A stretch of 64,000 bases of DNA from Halomonas llamarensis (lineage in GTDB: Bacteria; Pseudomonadota; Gammaproteobacteria; Pseudomonadales; Halomonadaceae), in contig NZ_JAMJPJ010000011.1 in NCBI RefSeq assembly GCF_023555005.1, positions 1-64,000 on the forward strand. The letters run 5' to 3'. A model generated the notes under the pieces. That model saw only the letters and a program-made list of their open reading frames with translations. It had not been told where the DNA came from and made no database searches. The first letter of the stretch is position 1; each line of letters begins with the position of its first letter. The position numbers were made by a program, and so were the translations under genes. This document shows, piece after piece, positions 20,595-30,952 of this stretch.

Positions 20595-21943
20595 CAGGCC
20601 TCTTTCTCGATCAAGGTGAGATTGTCACGCAGGATGGGGCCGTACTCGTACTTGCCGGGGCAAACATAGGTACATAATGCCAGATCCTCTTCGTCCAGCT
20701 CTAGACACCCGAGCTGCATGCCAACTTCTATATCTCCGACAATCAACGAGCGCAGCAACTGTGTCGGCATAACATCCAATGGCATAATACGCTCATAATT
20801 GCCCACTGGCACCATGGCACGCTCTGAGCCATTGGTAGAGGTTGTCGGTGCATAATCGCTCAACCCTTTGATTTTGGAAATATAAATCCCCATAACAGAG
20901 TGACGATTAGCACCAGGCGAAATCCACCCCATGAAAGCGCGTTTATTGCCCTCTTCAAGTAGGCTGATTTGGTTATGGAAGCGCCCTATGTACGTCAGAC
21001 TGCCTTCGGCAGCTGCCCCAGAGAAGACGGATCCAGAAATGACCCGCGTGTCATCAGGTTTGATGATCTCACCTTGGAGAAGTTCATTGGTACTGGCACC
21101 GATACGTGTACGCAAAAGACGCGGATTTTCAGCCCGCGGCCCACCAACCGCTACCACACGATTGACCTCTAGCTTACCTTCGGTGAAGAGCTTGCCGACA
21201 GCAATCACATCCTGATAGCCGATATGCCACACTTTTTTATGTAGCGCGACGGGCGATAAGTAGTGAATATGCGTGCCTACCAAACCAGCAGGGTGTGGGC
21301 CTGAAAATGTTTGCGCCTGAACACCGCTAATGTTGCTGCCGGGAATACTGTTATCAGGGCCGGAACATAGATACACCTTACCCTCGGTAAGACGCGCCAA
21401 CACTTTCAAGCCATCTTCAAATGCTTGCACATTGTCGTTAATGATCAAGGCAGGATTTGGGCTTAGCGGGTGCGTATCGATAGCGGTAACAAAAATATCG
21501 GCTGGCTTGCTATCAATCGCCGGTGTGCGCGAAAACGGACGCGTGCGCAAAGCCGTCCATAGGCCTGATTCTACCAGCTGATCGACCACGGTTTGGCGCT
21601 CTAAACTCTCAATTGCAGAGCGATCATGTGCAGTGAAAGAGACGACGTCCTCACTTTCATCCACTTTAATAACCACAGATAGCAAACGACGCTTTTCGCC
21701 ACGGTTAATAGCGACCACTTCACCAGCAGCGGGAGCGGTAAAGCGAACGCCCTCGATTTTTTTGTCGGTGAAGAGCAGTTGGCCTAGTTTGACCTTATCC
21801 CCTTCCTGTACTTCCATGGTCGGCTTCATGCCAACGTAGTCAGTACCCAGGATTGCCACGTGGCGCACAGGCTGCGCATCTTCAATACGCTGCTCAGGCG
21901 CTCCCGTGATGGGGAGATCCAGGCCTTTTTTGACTTCGATCAT
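20594..21943 (-). CDS. nqrA: Na+-NQR subunit A
   Basis: NqrA is the cytoplasmic subunit that, with NqrB, helps form the ubiquinone site. The 449-residue protein begins with the typical [18 protein letters not shown] and contains the lipoyl-like fold ([12 protein letters not shown]) and the C-terminal region common to the family. It is the first gene of the operon, so the promoter should be in the 263 bases between it and gap. I could not pick out a convincing promoter there. Confidence 0.97.
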   Translation of the reverse strand: MIEVKKGLDLPITGAPEQRIEDAQPVRHVAILGTDYVGMKPTMEVQEGDKVKLGQLLFTDKKIEGVRFTAPAAGEVVAINRGEKRRLLSVVIKVDESEDVVSFTAHDRSAIESLERQTVVDQLVESGLWTALRTRPFSRTPAIDSKPADIFVTAIDTHPLSPNPALIINDNVQAFEDGLKVLARLTEGKVYLCSGPDNSIPGSNISGVQAQTFSGPHPAGLVGTHIHYLSPVALHKKVWHIGYQDVIAVGKLFTEGKLEVNRVVAVGGPRAENPRLLRTRIGASTNELLQGEIIKPDDTRVISGSVFSGAAAEGSLTYIGRFHNQISLLEEGNKRAFMGWISPGANRHSVMGIYISKIKGLSDYAPTTSTNGSERAMVPVGNYERIMPLDVMPTQLLRSLIVGDIEVGMQLGCLELDEEDLALCTYVCPGKYEYGPILRDNLTLIEKEA

Positions 21944-22162
21944 AGTCTCGCCCAGTTGATGGATCGGATATACGAAGATAAGGGGTTCGAATGGATTCGA
22001 ATTCTTATTTTTCGTTCAGATTATTACCAGTCAGGCCCAAGCACATGCTCGAACCACCCCAAAATTCTACCGCATTATAAAGATAAGCGCGGCCAAAGAC
22101 CACATCCCAAGCTCACGCCAAAAGTGCTATAGACGTGCCCAAATCGCATTATCACAACGACA

Positions 22163-22184
22163 AACGCCACCCGAAGGCGGCGTT
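22163..22184 (-). terminator. Hairpin after gap
   Basis: AACGCCACCCGAAGGCGGCGTT folds into an eight-to-nine-pair stem; on the minus strand the loop is the very stable TTCG type. It begins 23 bases beyond the gap stop codon and is the likely terminator separating gap from the nqr operon. The following T-run is weak. Confidence 0.65.
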
Positions 22185-22206
22185 GAATACAATGTAAAAC
22201 GGCAAA

Positions 22207-23670
22207 TTAGCTCTCAGTGCGAGGTAGCTTTAAAAAACTTACGTTAGACATTTGCTGCAGAATGCGCACTACCTGGCAACTGTAACCGAACTCGTTATCG
22301 TACCAAACGTAAACAACTGCGTGATTACCATTAGCAATGGTGGCTTTTGCATCAACGATCCCGGCATGACGATTGCCCACAAAATCTGAAGACACCACTT
22401 CCGGTGAATCGACGAAATCAATCTGCTTTTGATAGGCTGAATTGATCGACATAAGGCGAAGGTATTCGTTAAGCGCTTCGGCGTCCGTTCCTTTGTCTAA
22501 CGTCAGATTGAGAATCGCCATGGAAACGTTCGGCGTCGGTACGCGGATCGCATTACCCGTCAGCTTGCCATCTAGCTCTGGCAGCGCTTTTGCCACGGCT
22601 TTCGCCGCACCCGTTTCCGTCAGCACCATATTAAGCGCCGCGCTACGACCACGACGATCACCTTTATGGTAATTATCGATCAAGTTCTGATCGTTCGTGT
22701 AAGCGTGAACGGTCTCAACGTGGCCTGTTACAACGCCGTACTCGTCATTAAGCACTTTTAACACCGGCACAATCGCGTTGGTGGTACAAGAGGCCGCCGA
22801 CAAGATGGTATCGTTTTCGGTAACGTCGTCGTGATTAATGCCATAAACAATATTTTTGATATCGCCTTTACCCGGGGCGGTTAAGAGCGTCTTAGACGCC
22901 CCTTTGCACTCCAGATGCTGACCCAGCCCTGCTTCATCGCGCCACATACCCGTGTTATCTACCACAACGGCATTCTGAATATCGTACTGGGTATAATCCA
23001 CGTCGGCTGGCGAATCGGCATAAATCACCTGCACCACATTACCGTTAACAATCAACGTACGCGCATCAACATCCACGCTGATCGTACCTTCAAACGGCCC
23101 ATGAACCGAGTCGCGGCGCAGCAGACTGGCCCGTTTTTCCAGATCTTTTGCCACATCCCCCCGGCCGCGCACAACAATAGCGCGTAGACGTAGAAGGCTA
23201 CCGCCACCAGCTTTCTCGACCAAAATACGCGCTAGCAAACGACCAATACGACCAAAGCCATAAAGCACCACGTCTTTTGGCTCTCCAGTGCTAGCACCTG
23301 GCTGATAACCGTCAACAATTTCGTGGAGCTCTTTGCGCAGGAAGGCTTCAACATCACCGCCACCTTGCTTTTTCAGCGTGACGGCAAGCTTCCCTACATC
23401 AACGTGCGCTGGGCCAAGATTAAGCTCGCACATGGCCTTAATGATAGAAAACGTCTCTTGCACGGAGAGCTCTGTGCCCTCAATTTTGCGTACAAAACGG
23501 TGATCCTTGAGAATGCGAATGACCGACCGCCTGATCAACGAACGTCCGAACATGGTCGCAACGACATTATTTTGGCGATACAGACGCCCTACCAGCGGGA
23601 TTATCTGTTCTGCCAGCGCTTCGTTGCTTTGCCATTCTTGAAAAACGTTTTCGAGCGTTTGCTGACTCAC
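22207..23670 (-). CDS. gap: Glyceraldehyde-3-phosphate dehydrogenase, long form
   Basis: This oxidises glyceraldehyde-3-phosphate to 1,3-bisphosphoglycerate, or works in reverse in gluconeogenesis. At 487 residues it belongs to the long Pseudomonas/Vibrio form, with a ~130-residue N-terminal helical extension before the NAD-binding GFGRIG (138-143). The catalytic cysteine is Cys295 in ASCTTNAI. It starts with GTG 23670, seven bases after an AGAGG site. In Pseudomonas the same gene lies between the nqr operon and mfd, as here. The role of the extension is not known to me. Confidence 0.93.
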   Translation of the reverse strand: MSQQTLENVFQEWQSNEALAEQIIPLVGRLYRQNNVVATMFGRSLIRRSVIRILKDHRFVRKIEGTELSVQETFSIIKAMCELNLGPAHVDVGKLAVTLKKQGGGDVEAFLRKELHEIVDGYQPGASTGEPKDVVLYGFGRIGRLLARILVEKAGGGSLLRLRAIVVRGRGDVAKDLEKRASLLRRDSVHGPFEGTISVDVDARTLIVNGNVVQVIYADSPADVDYTQYDIQNAVVVDNTGMWRDEAGLGQHLECKGASKTLLTAPGKGDIKNIVYGINHDDVTENDTILSAASCTTNAIVPVLKVLNDEYGVVTGHVETVHAYTNDQNLIDNYHKGDRRGRSAALNMVLTETGAAKAVAKALPELDGKLTGNAIRVPTPNVSMAILNLTLDKGTDAEALNEYLRLMSINSAYQKQIDFVDSPEVVSSDFVGNRHAGIVDAKATIANGNHAVVYVWYDNEFGYSCQVVRILQQMSNVSFLKLPRTES

Positions 23671-23965
23671 GTGCGACCTCTTTAGGTAATGAAAAATTAG
23701 GCAATGGAGACCAAAGATGAAGAAAAGGTGTAGATAAAGTCAGAAGCATTATCCCGGTCGACATCATACCCTGCAATCACTGGATAGTCGCAGCCGCTGT
23801 AAGCAGATTACATAAATGCGTCATTGACTACATAATAGTGCCACACTAAGTAACGACACCTATTGAAGGATGGTATGAGCCATTGATCAACGCCATGGGT
23901 CCATCGCCTGATGGATTGATCGTGTATCATCAATGCTTTGCCTCTGCACAACCGATGCGTACATT

Positions 23966-26900
23966 ATGCCAACTTTTTCACTACTAGACCCGCCCACACC
24001 AAAAGGCACTCGCGATACGCTTTACTGGGTTTCGCCACCGGGCAGTGCCGATGCGCTCGCACTCGCCCAAATGGCGACGACGACCCCCTTGTTAGTCATT
24101 ACGCCGAGTACAGCAAGCGCTCAAGCCCTTGAGCAAGCGCTGGCATTTTATAGCGACATTCCCATACTCCCTTTTCCTGACTGGGAAACCCTGCCTTACG
24201 ATAGTTTTTCACCACACCAGGATATCGTTTCGGCTAGACTGCGGACACTGCGTGAGCTTCAAGACGGGGTTCACGGCATCGTGCTTGTACCGATCAATAC
24301 ATTGATGCAGCGCTTGCCACCGACCGACTATATCGCTGGGCGCGTACTGACGCTCAAATCCGGCGGCACACTCGGTCGGGAAACCTTGCGCGAATCGCTT
24401 TCACGTGCTGGCTACCGCGCGGTAGAAACGGTATACGAGCCAGGCGAATACGCCATGCGCGGCGCGTTAATCGACCTGTACGCCATGGGCATGGACGCCC
24501 CCATTCGCATTGATCTTTTCGATGACGAAATTGATACCCTGCGCTATTTTGACCCGGGCTCTCAACGCTCCACCGATAAAGTCGATGCCATTGAGCTACT
24601 ACCCGCGCACGAGTACTCACTGAGCCGTGGCGCTATTGCCTGTTTTCGCGAGCAGTTTGAGACGCTTTTTGACGTTGATCCGCGCCAATGCCCGCTCTAT
24701 AACGACGCCATTAAAGGCATTCCCTCGCCAGGCCTTGAACAGTATTTACCGCTTTTCTTTGAACAAACCGCCTCACTGTTTGAGCACCTTACCGACGCCA
24801 CTCACGTTGCATTGCTGCCTGGCGTGTTTGAGGCAGGCGAGCACCACTGGGAAGCCATTGAAGCACGCTACGCTAATTTGGGCGTTGACCCCACTCGCCC
24901 TTTGCTACCGCCCCACCGGGCATTTTTCCCGGTCAATGAGATATTTGCCGCTATAAAGCAGCGCCCGCGCCTTGAACTGACCAAGAACCCCGAGCAGCGC
25001 CATGCGCATGAGTTTGCCGCCAAAGCGTTGCCCGATATCACCATCAATGCGCGCAGCAAAGCCCCCCTGGCCGCGCTAAGCACATTTTTACACGATAGTC
25101 CTGATACCCGCGTGCTGTTCATTGCTGAATCACGTGGCCGCAGTGAAGCGTTAGAAGACATCCTCGCACCACTTTCTCTTTCCCTTCCCCATGTTGATCG
25201 TTTCTCCATCTTTACCCAAAGCGAGTTGCCGTTTGCCATCGCGGAAGGTCAAGTCGATGAGGGATTATGGCTCGAAACGCCCAACCTCGCAGTGATTACC
25301 GAAACCGAGCTATTCGGCAATGTCGTGCGCCAAAGTCGTCGGCGAGAAAAAGCCACTGACGAAAATGAGTTCGCCGTACGCCACCTTTCAGAGCTTAAAA
25401 AAGGGGCGCCTGTGGTACATCAGGCACACGGCGTCGGCCGCTACTTAGGGCTCGAAACGCTGGAAGCTGGGGGCATGGCCAACGAATTTCTCGCCTTGGA
25501 ATATGCCGGTGGGGCCAAACTCTATGTCCCCGTTGACAGCCTGCATCTTATCTCCCGCTACAGCGGCGCTGACGATGAGTTAGCCCCCCTGCATAAACTT
25601 GGCTCTGACCAGTGGGAAAAAGCGCGGAAAAAAGCCGCGGAAAAAATTCGTGATACTGCCGCTGAGCTACTGGACATCTATGCCCGCCGTGAAGCCCAAG
25701 AAGGCGCGGTTTACACGTCTCCGGATGAAGAGTACGACCGCTTCGCCGCCAGTTTCCCGTTTGAGGAAACCCCCGATCAAGAAGCCGCCATCGATGCCGT
25801 CATTGAGGATATGACGTCACCACAACCCATGGATCGCGTTGTGTGTGGCGATGTTGGCTTTGGCAAAACCGAAGTCGCGATGCGCGCCGCTTTTTTAGCC
25901 GTACAATCAGGCCGCCAAGTGGTGGTACTGGTCCCCACTACCCTGCTTGCACGCCAACACTTTGAAAACTTTCGCGACCGCTTTGCCGATACCGCCGTCA
26001 ATATCAGTCTTGTTTCACGTTTTACTCAAGGCAAGGCCATGAAAGAAACGTTAGACCACATCAAACGTGGTCAAACGGACATTGTCATTGGCACCCATAA
26101 GCTTCTTTCGAAAAGCGTTGAACTCCCCAAGATGGGGCTGCTGATTATCGACGAGGAGCATCGCTTTGGCGTTTCCCAAAAAGAGACGCTTAAGACGTTG
26201 CGCGCTGAAGTCGATATTCTCACGCTCACCGCCACGCCCATTCCACGTACGCTCAACATGGCGATGAGCGGCATTCGCGACCTCTCCATCATTGCCACCC
26301 CTCCAGCGCGGCGCTTATCAGTGAAAACCTTTGTGCAACAGCGTGCAGATGGTGTAATAAAAGAGGCGTTACTGCGTGAAATTCTGCGCGGCGGCCAAGT
26401 CTACTTCTTACACAACGAAGTGAAGACCATTGAAAATGCGGCGGAAAAGGTCCGCGAGTTGGTACCCGAAGCACGTGTCGCCGTCGCCCATGGTCAGCTC
26501 CCAGAGCGCAGCCTAGAACGCGTCATGTCGGATTTTTACCACCGACGTTTCAATGTACTGGTGTGTTCTACCATCATCGAAACCGGCATCGATGTACCCA
26601 GTGCCAACACGGTCATCATTGAGCGTGCCGATAAGTTCGGCCTAGCCCAGCTGCACCAACTGCGTGGCCGCGTCGGTCGTAGCCATCACCAAGCCTACGC
26701 CTACCTGCTTACCCCACCGCCCAAAGCGATGACTCGCGATGCGGTTAAACGTCTTGAAGCCATCAGCGCCTCTGATGATTTAGGCGCCGGCTTTACCCTT
26801 GCCAGTCATGACATGGAAATTCGCGGTGCAGGTGAACTCTTAGGCGATGAGCAAAGTGGGCAAATGGAAACCATTGGCTATACACTTTATATGGAAATGC

Positions 26901-27415
26901 TTGATCGCGCCGTTAAAGCCATCCGTGCAGGCAAAACACCAAATATTGACGCACCGTTTAACACCGGTGTCGAGATTAGCTTGAACCTGCCTGCGCTCAT
27001 TCCCGCCGACTACATTCACGACGTCCAGCAACGCTTAGTGATGTACAAACGCATTGCCAACACCCAAAGCAGCGCAGAGCTAAAGGAACTTCAAGTGGAG
27101 TTGATCGACCGTTTCGGCCTACTCCCTGCCCCAGTGAAGAACCTGATTCGCCAAACACAATTGCGCCAGCGGACAGAGCAGTTAGGCATCAGCCGCCTTG
27201 AAGCCGGTGACGCACGCGGTAAGATCTTATTTGACCCCCAGACACAGGTAGACCCAATGACGCTGGTATCGTTGATTCAGAAATCGCCACAGCACTACCG
27301 CCTGGAAGGCGCCGATACCCTGCGCTTCGAGTTACCCATGACAAGCGTTGAGGAGCGTTTTCAGCAGCTAGAAACGCTCCTTAATCAACTTAACCAAAAG
27401 GAACATGCCGCATGA
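23966..27415 (+). CDS. mfd: Transcription-repair coupling factor
   Basis: Mfd displaces RNA polymerase stalled at DNA damage and recruits UvrA. From ATG 23966 the protein is 1149 residues, normal for the family. It shows UvrB-like N-terminal domains, the RNA-polymerase-interacting domain (GAPVVHQAHGVGRYLGLE region) and the helicase motor with Walker A GDVGFGKTEVA and DEEH box, plus motif VI QLRGRVGRS. A further in-frame ATG at 23933 would add eleven residues with no ribosome site and no family match. It overlaps the next gene by four bases. Confidence 0.96.
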   Translation: MPTFSLLDPPTPKGTRDTLYWVSPPGSADALALAQMATTTPLLVITPSTASAQALEQALAFYSDIPILPFPDWETLPYDSFSPHQDIVSARLRTLRELQDGVHGIVLVPINTLMQRLPPTDYIAGRVLTLKSGGTLGRETLRESLSRAGYRAVETVYEPGEYAMRGALIDLYAMGMDAPIRIDLFDDEIDTLRYFDPGSQRSTDKVDAIELLPAHEYSLSRGAIACFREQFETLFDVDPRQCPLYNDAIKGIPSPGLEQYLPLFFEQTASLFEHLTDATHVALLPGVFEAGEHHWEAIEARYANLGVDPTRPLLPPHRAFFPVNEIFAAIKQRPRLELTKNPEQRHAHEFAAKALPDITINARSKAPLAALSTFLHDSPDTRVLFIAESRGRSEALEDILAPLSLSLPHVDRFSIFTQSELPFAIAEGQVDEGLWLETPNLAVITETELFGNVVRQSRRREKATDENEFAVRHLSELKKGAPVVHQAHGVGRYLGLETLEAGGMANEFLALEYAGGAKLYVPVDSLHLISRYSGADDELAPLHKLGSDQWEKARKKAAEKIRDTAAELLDIYARREAQEGAVYTSPDEEYDRFAASFPFEETPDQEAAIDAVIEDMTSPQPMDRVVCGDVGFGKTEVAMRAAFLAVQSGRQVVVLVPTTLLARQHFENFRDRFADTAVNISLVSRFTQGKAMKETLDHIKRGQTDIVIGTHKLLSKSVELPKMGLLIIDEEHRFGVSQKETLKTLRAEVDILTLTATPIPRTLNMAMSGIRDLSIIATPPARRLSVKTFVQQRADGVIKEALLREILRGGQVYFLHNEVKTIENAAEKVRELVPEARVAVAHGQLPERSLERVMSDFYHRRFNVLVCSTIIETGIDVPSANTVIIERADKFGLAQLHQLRGRVGRSHHQAYAYLLTPPPKAMTRDAVKRLEAISASDDLGAGFTLASHDMEIRGAGELLGDEQSGQMETIGYTLYMEMLDRAVKAIRAGKTPNIDAPFNTGVEISLNLPALIPADYIHDVQQRLVMYKRIANTQSSAELKELQVELIDRFGLLPAPVKNLIRQTQLRQRTEQLGISRLEAGDARGKILFDPQTQVDPMTLVSLIQKSPQHYRLEGADTLRFELPMTSVEERFQQLETLLNQLNQKEHAA

Positions 27416-28551
27416 AGAAAAGCGCGAATCTCCTCTGTCGGCTCCCCGCGGCACTTTCTATCCTGTTAACGGTGTCGTTAGCGTCCTCTCTGCACGCGGC
27501 TTCGCACAACGAAGACACACACCACCGCACGATGGCCGATACCGCCGTTGAAGTCGCTATTATCGTAGCAGGAGAAGCAACCAGTCAGCGCCCCAATGCG
27601 CTTCCCCGTGGGCAGTTTCAGCTGCCGACGTCTGGAGACGTGATTGGCGAGCGCTATACCATCACGGTGGAAAATCACGAAGAAACGCTGATTGATATCG
27701 CTCGACGACACAACATTGGCTTTGAAGAGATCCGTATGGCCAACCCTGAGGTCAGCCTATGGGTACCTGGCGAAGGGACGGAGGTTATTATTCCTAGCCG
27801 CTACATTTTGCCCCCGGTCCCGCGTAAAGGGGTGGTGATCAATCTTTCAGAACTGCGCCTTTACTACTACCCCGCTGACAATCCCGGTATTGTCGAAACC
27901 TACCCCGTGAGCGTGGGGCGTGAAGAGTTTGCCACGCCGGTCGGCGTGACTCGTACCACCATCAAAGTCAAAGACCCTGCCTGGGCACCACCTGCGTCGA
28001 TGCGTCGAGAAGCGGCTAAACGAGGCGATCCAGCTCCCGCCATTGTTCCCCCAGGACCGGATAACCCGCTAGGTGAACACGCTATTTTGCTGAATATGCC
28101 CAGCTATTTAATACATGGCACCAACCGCCCAGACGGCGTAGGCATGCGGGTCAGTCGTGGATGTATTCGCATGTACCCAGAAGATATTGAATCGCTCTAT
28201 GAACGACTTCCCAGCGGAACAAAAGTTAACTTGATTGATACTCCCTTCAAAGCGGGCTGGGCGGAAGATGGCACCCTCTTTGTGCAGTCGTTTCCACAGC
28301 TTAAAGAAAACATGGATAGCTTTGAGCCCTTACTTAACGCGCTCAATCAAGTATCGGAAAAAACAGAAGGCGACGACATTACGGTAGATTACGCCCAGAT
28401 TAAACGCGCCCTTGAGCAGTCCAATGGACATATGATGGCTCTTTACGGTCCGCAAGCCCCAAAAAAAGAGCCCGTTCGGCTTAAATGGGACGCCAACTTT
28501 TTTGATGCCCTTAAGCTTGAGGCAACCGCAAAGGTGAAAAGCGATGCGTAA
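27412..28551 (+). CDS. L,D-transpeptidase with LysM domain (YbiS/ErfK type)
   Basis: The 379-residue periplasmic enzyme has a signal peptide (cut near ASSLHA), a LysM peptidoglycan-binding domain (about 80-130, ERYTITVENHEETLIDIARRH) and a YkuD catalytic domain with His235 and Cys251 (SRGCIRM). Enzymes of this layout either form 3-3 peptidoglycan crosslinks or attach Braun-type lipoprotein to peptidoglycan. An Lpp-type gene lies on the other strand 127 bases beyond its stop, supporting the second role. It is translationally coupled to mfd (ATGA), an odd pairing of DNA repair and envelope. An intrinsic terminator follows. Confidence 0.92.
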   Translation: MKKSANLLCRLPAALSILLTVSLASSLHAASHNEDTHHRTMADTAVEVAIIVAGEATSQRPNALPRGQFQLPTSGDVIGERYTITVENHEETLIDIARRHNIGFEEIRMANPEVSLWVPGEGTEVIIPSRYILPPVPRKGVVINLSELRLYYYPADNPGIVETYPVSVGREEFATPVGVTRTTIKVKDPAWAPPASMRREAAKRGDPAPAIVPPGPDNPLGEHAILLNMPSYLIHGTNRPDGVGMRVSRGCIRMYPEDIESLYERLPSGTKVNLIDTPFKAGWAEDGTLFVQSFPQLKENMDSFEPLLNALNQVSEKTEGDDITVDYAQIKRALEQSNGHMMALYGPQAPKKEPVRLKWDANFFDALKLEATAKVKSDA

Positions 28552-28580
28552 CGCATCGTGTTAACACCCTACTAAAAACA

Positions 28581-28607
28581 AAAAACCCTGCCGAAGCAGG
28601 GTTTTTT
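28581..28607 (+). terminator. Intrinsic terminator after the L,D-transpeptidase
   Basis: AAAAACCCTGC-CGAA-GCAGGGTTTTTT is a seven-pair GC-rich stem extended by A/T pairs, followed by TG. It lies 30 bases after the stop codon. Its A-tract on the other side means it could also stop leftward transcription. Confidence 0.92.
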
Positions 28608-28645
28608 GCGTCACTCATCACTTCATAAATGAGGCGACACCGCAA

Positions 28646-28659
28646 AAGGCCGAAGCCTT
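28646..28659 (-). terminator. Intrinsic terminator of the Lpp-type gene
   Basis: On the minus strand AAGGC-TTCG-GCCTT forms a stem with a TTCG loop and is followed by TTGCGG. It begins about 20 bases beyond the lipoprotein stop codon. The T-tract is short but the position and stability support it. Confidence 0.7.
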
Positions 28660-28678
28660 AAAGCGTAAACCAACAGAA

Positions 28679-28942
28679 TTACTTCTGCATGGAACGCTCA
28701 AACATGCGGTTCATTTCTTCACGGTTCTGCTCAGACATCTGCATGGCAGCACGCGCATCACGCTGAGCCTGGTTTGCAGTATTCATTGCTTGAGAAGCCA
28801 TGCTACGTGCTTCAGCGGCATCTGCCTGGGCAGATTCAGCTGTCACGCGAACTTCTTCCAGCGCGCTGGTAGAAGCACAACCTGCCAAGATTGCCAGTGA
28901 AGCGGCAGCGGCAGACATCTTAAGAGTCGTCTTCAGAGTCAT
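28679..28942 (-). CDS. Lpp/OprI-type murein lipoprotein
   Basis: The 87-residue lipoprotein has a signal ending in LAGC (Cys22), followed by an alanine-rich coiled coil of ~60 residues and a C-terminal SMQK. The last lysine is the residue that L,D-transpeptidases join to peptidoglycan in E. coli Lpp. The form is closer to the Pseudomonas OprI group. It ties the outer membrane to the cell wall. A strong AAGGAGAA site precedes ATG 28942, consistent with high expression. It is flanked on both sides by L,D-transpeptidase genes. Confidence 0.9.
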   Translation of the reverse strand: MTLKTTLKMSAAAASLAILAGCASTSALEEVRVTAESAQADAAEARSMASQAMNTANQAQRDARAAMQMSEQNREEMNRMFERSMQK

Positions 28943-29150
28943 AATGTTCTCCTTGGGTCTTCCTTGGTACTACGTTAAAGGTGACAACGTTAACCATAGT
29001 GAGAAACGTTAACCTTGTCTACCTGCGGTGCAGGTTTATTGCAGCCACATGTGCTGATAGGCACAAGCGTCAAACGCTGTTTTATTATAGACCACAACGT
29101 TTGTCTATAGCTGCTTATTCAATAGCTGAATATCATCCAACGGCGTTAGC

Positions 29151-29789
29151 CTAGCGGATCACAACCCGTGTGCCAACGTCGACTAATTCAACCAGACGCT
29201 CAATTTGCGCATTTGTTAACGCCACACACCCCTGCGTCCAGTGATACTTGGCGTGAATATCAGGATCCGCATCGCCTAAACCGTGCACGCCAATTGCTCC
29301 ACCCAACACGGTATCTTGCGGAGGAGTGCCGTAACGACGGTAATAGGCGAAGTAATCATCGTACTCTTGTTGTGTATATACGCCGTTTGTCAGCGCCATG
29401 CGTGCGTGAGCGGGTGTTGGGTAATCCACCCCGGCAAAAATATGCCACTTACTCGCATAGTTAAACCGATTGATACGAAACTCTCCCAACGGGGTCACAT
29501 TACTGCCGCGCAAACGCTGGGTTTTCGCACCCGATCGGCCAAGCGATACGGGGGCGAATCGTTCAAGCCGAGCATTGCCTCGATAAATGCTAAGAGATGC
29601 CTCATCGTCATCAACCAAGACCCAAATCTCGTCGCTGTGCCGTGGTACATGCGCCCGCGAGATCAGCGTTTCAATCAAATCAGGCTCAACGAGTACATCG
29701 TTCAACACATTCGCCATAGCGCCGGGGATATAGGCCGATATGGGCAACCCCAGCGCGTAGGTGAGAAATTGGCGTCTGCTTACCGGCAT
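29151..29789 (-). CDS. L,D-transpeptidase with Tat signal
   Basis: The 212-residue protein has a twin-arginine signal (SRRQFLTYALG) and a YkuD domain with His169 (GVHG) and Cys188 (HWTQGCVAL). It has no LysM domain and is shorter than the enzyme at 27412, so the two are not recent duplicates. It acts in the periplasm on peptidoglycan or lipoprotein. Export by Tat, in folded form, is unusual for this family. It lies on the same strand as, and downstream of, the helical protein at 29814 with 24 bases between, so the two may be co-transcribed. Confidence 0.88.
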   Translation of the reverse strand: MPVSRRQFLTYALGLPISAYIPGAMANVLNDVLVEPDLIETLISRAHVPRHSDEIWVLVDDDEASLSIYRGNARLERFAPVSLGRSGAKTQRLRGSNVTPLGEFRINRFNYASKWHIFAGVDYPTPAHARMALTNGVYTQQEYDDYFAYYRRYGTPPQDTVLGGAIGVHGLGDADPDIHAKYHWTQGCVALTNAQIERLVELVDVGTRVVIR

Positions 29790-29813
29790 AATGTCACTCT
29801 CAAGGCGTCAGCA

Positions 29814-30278
29814 TTAGAGGTCGATAAACTCTTCAAGGCTTGTCACGATACGCCGTACTTCTGCTTCGTGCCCTTGCGCTAAAGAGGTAAAAAACTCTTC
29901 TTCTGGCTCAATTGCCGCTTTAGCAGAACGGTACTCATACAGTGTCTGAAGCGTTTTATGAGCCTCAATGACCGTTTGCATAGCAACATCAACGTTGCTG
30001 TAGTCGGCGCTTTCCACCAACTTCTCAAGCTTTGGCGGTTGCGGAAAATCCGTGGGATCATCAAACCACGTATTCAACACGTCGCGATGATCAGAACCAT
30101 CGGAGAAAATATCTTCCAAGCCGGTTTTCATGCGCAACTCTCGATTAGCGAGGTAAGTCAGCGCCATCTTCAATCGCTCAGCGTCTGCGTTCTCTGCCGC
30201 GTCGCTAAACTGCTGAGCCATACGGGCATGGAAATCAGCGGCCCAAACGACCAGATCTTTTACCTGGTGGTAGCGCAT
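29814..30278 (-). CDS. Hypothetical all-helical protein
   Basis: The 154-residue acidic protein appears to be entirely helical (KDLVVWAADFHARMAQQFSDAAENADAERLKMALTYL...), with a pattern like four-helix-bundle ferritin-like proteins. Metal ligands of the usual ExxH type are not clearly present. It has no signal peptide. It starts at ATG 30278, eight bases after AAGGAG. It lies just upstream of a Tat-exported L,D-transpeptidase. I do not recognise the family. Confidence 0.7.
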   Translation of the reverse strand: MRYHQVKDLVVWAADFHARMAQQFSDAAENADAERLKMALTYLANRELRMKTGLEDIFSDGSDHRDVLNTWFDDPTDFPQPPKLEKLVESADYSNVDVAMQTVIEAHKTLQTLYEYRSAKAAIEPEEEFFTSLAQGHEAEVRRIVTSLEEFIDL

Positions 30279-30490
30279 GCGCTTCTCCTTGGTTATCTAG
30301 GATGTCTCGTTTTGACAAATCGGTCAGCTTTAACAAGATGGTTAAAAAGCCTCACGACATAAAATTTTGGCCTACTAGCGTAGAGGAAACGGCAGTTTCT
30401 GGCTATCTAACCATTGATGTAGCGTTTAAAGGCTATTGTCGTCTCTTACTACGTATCTCGTTAGCCCTGTTGTTAGCCCTATTATTTTTA

Positions 30491-30952
30491 TTACCACTCT
30501 TCGCTGGTTTCCCGCAGCGCGGCGATTTCAGCCTTAGCGTTTTTGATACACGCCATCAACTCATCGGCAAAGGCTGCTTGGCTGCCCAACGCAATCATCG
30601 AAGAATTGTGGGTTGGACGCTTCGCCGCGCCTTCGTTGCTGTGCAGACGATCCAGTTGAAAAATCAGCCAACCGAGCCAGGAATCCGCGTCACCAGCCAA
30701 GTCACGAAGGCGCAGGAGTTCAGCCACGGCTGGGCCATCAGCGGCCAGCAAAAGCGGCCAGCGATGCTCGGCAAGCCGGGCGTGCTCTGTGACTTCTTTG
30801 AGATGCGATTCAAGCGCCAGCTCCATAAGCGCAAGGGCACTCTCTTCAAGTGCCATTTTACGCGAGGTAGCCTCCTCATCGTCGGCTACCGGCGTCGTGA
30901 TCAACAGCTCGGCTTGATAAAGCAGCTGGTTTGTCCGAGCGAGCGGTGTCAT
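30491..30952 (-). CDS. DUF6586-like protein coupled to topA
   Basis: The 153-residue soluble, largely helical protein follows topA with a four-base ATGA overlap, so it is translated with topoisomerase I. A similar small gene is adjacent to topA in Pseudomonas (DUF6586). Its function is unknown; it has no catalytic motif I can see. The coupling suggests a role near topoisomerase I or simply shared control. Confidence 0.75.
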   Translation of the reverse strand: MTPLARTNQLLYQAELLITTPVADDEEATSRKMALEESALALMELALESHLKEVTEHARLAEHRWPLLLAADGPAVAELLRLRDLAGDADSWLGWLIFQLDRLHSNEGAAKRPTHNSSMIALGSQAAFADELMACIKNAKAEIAALRETSEEW

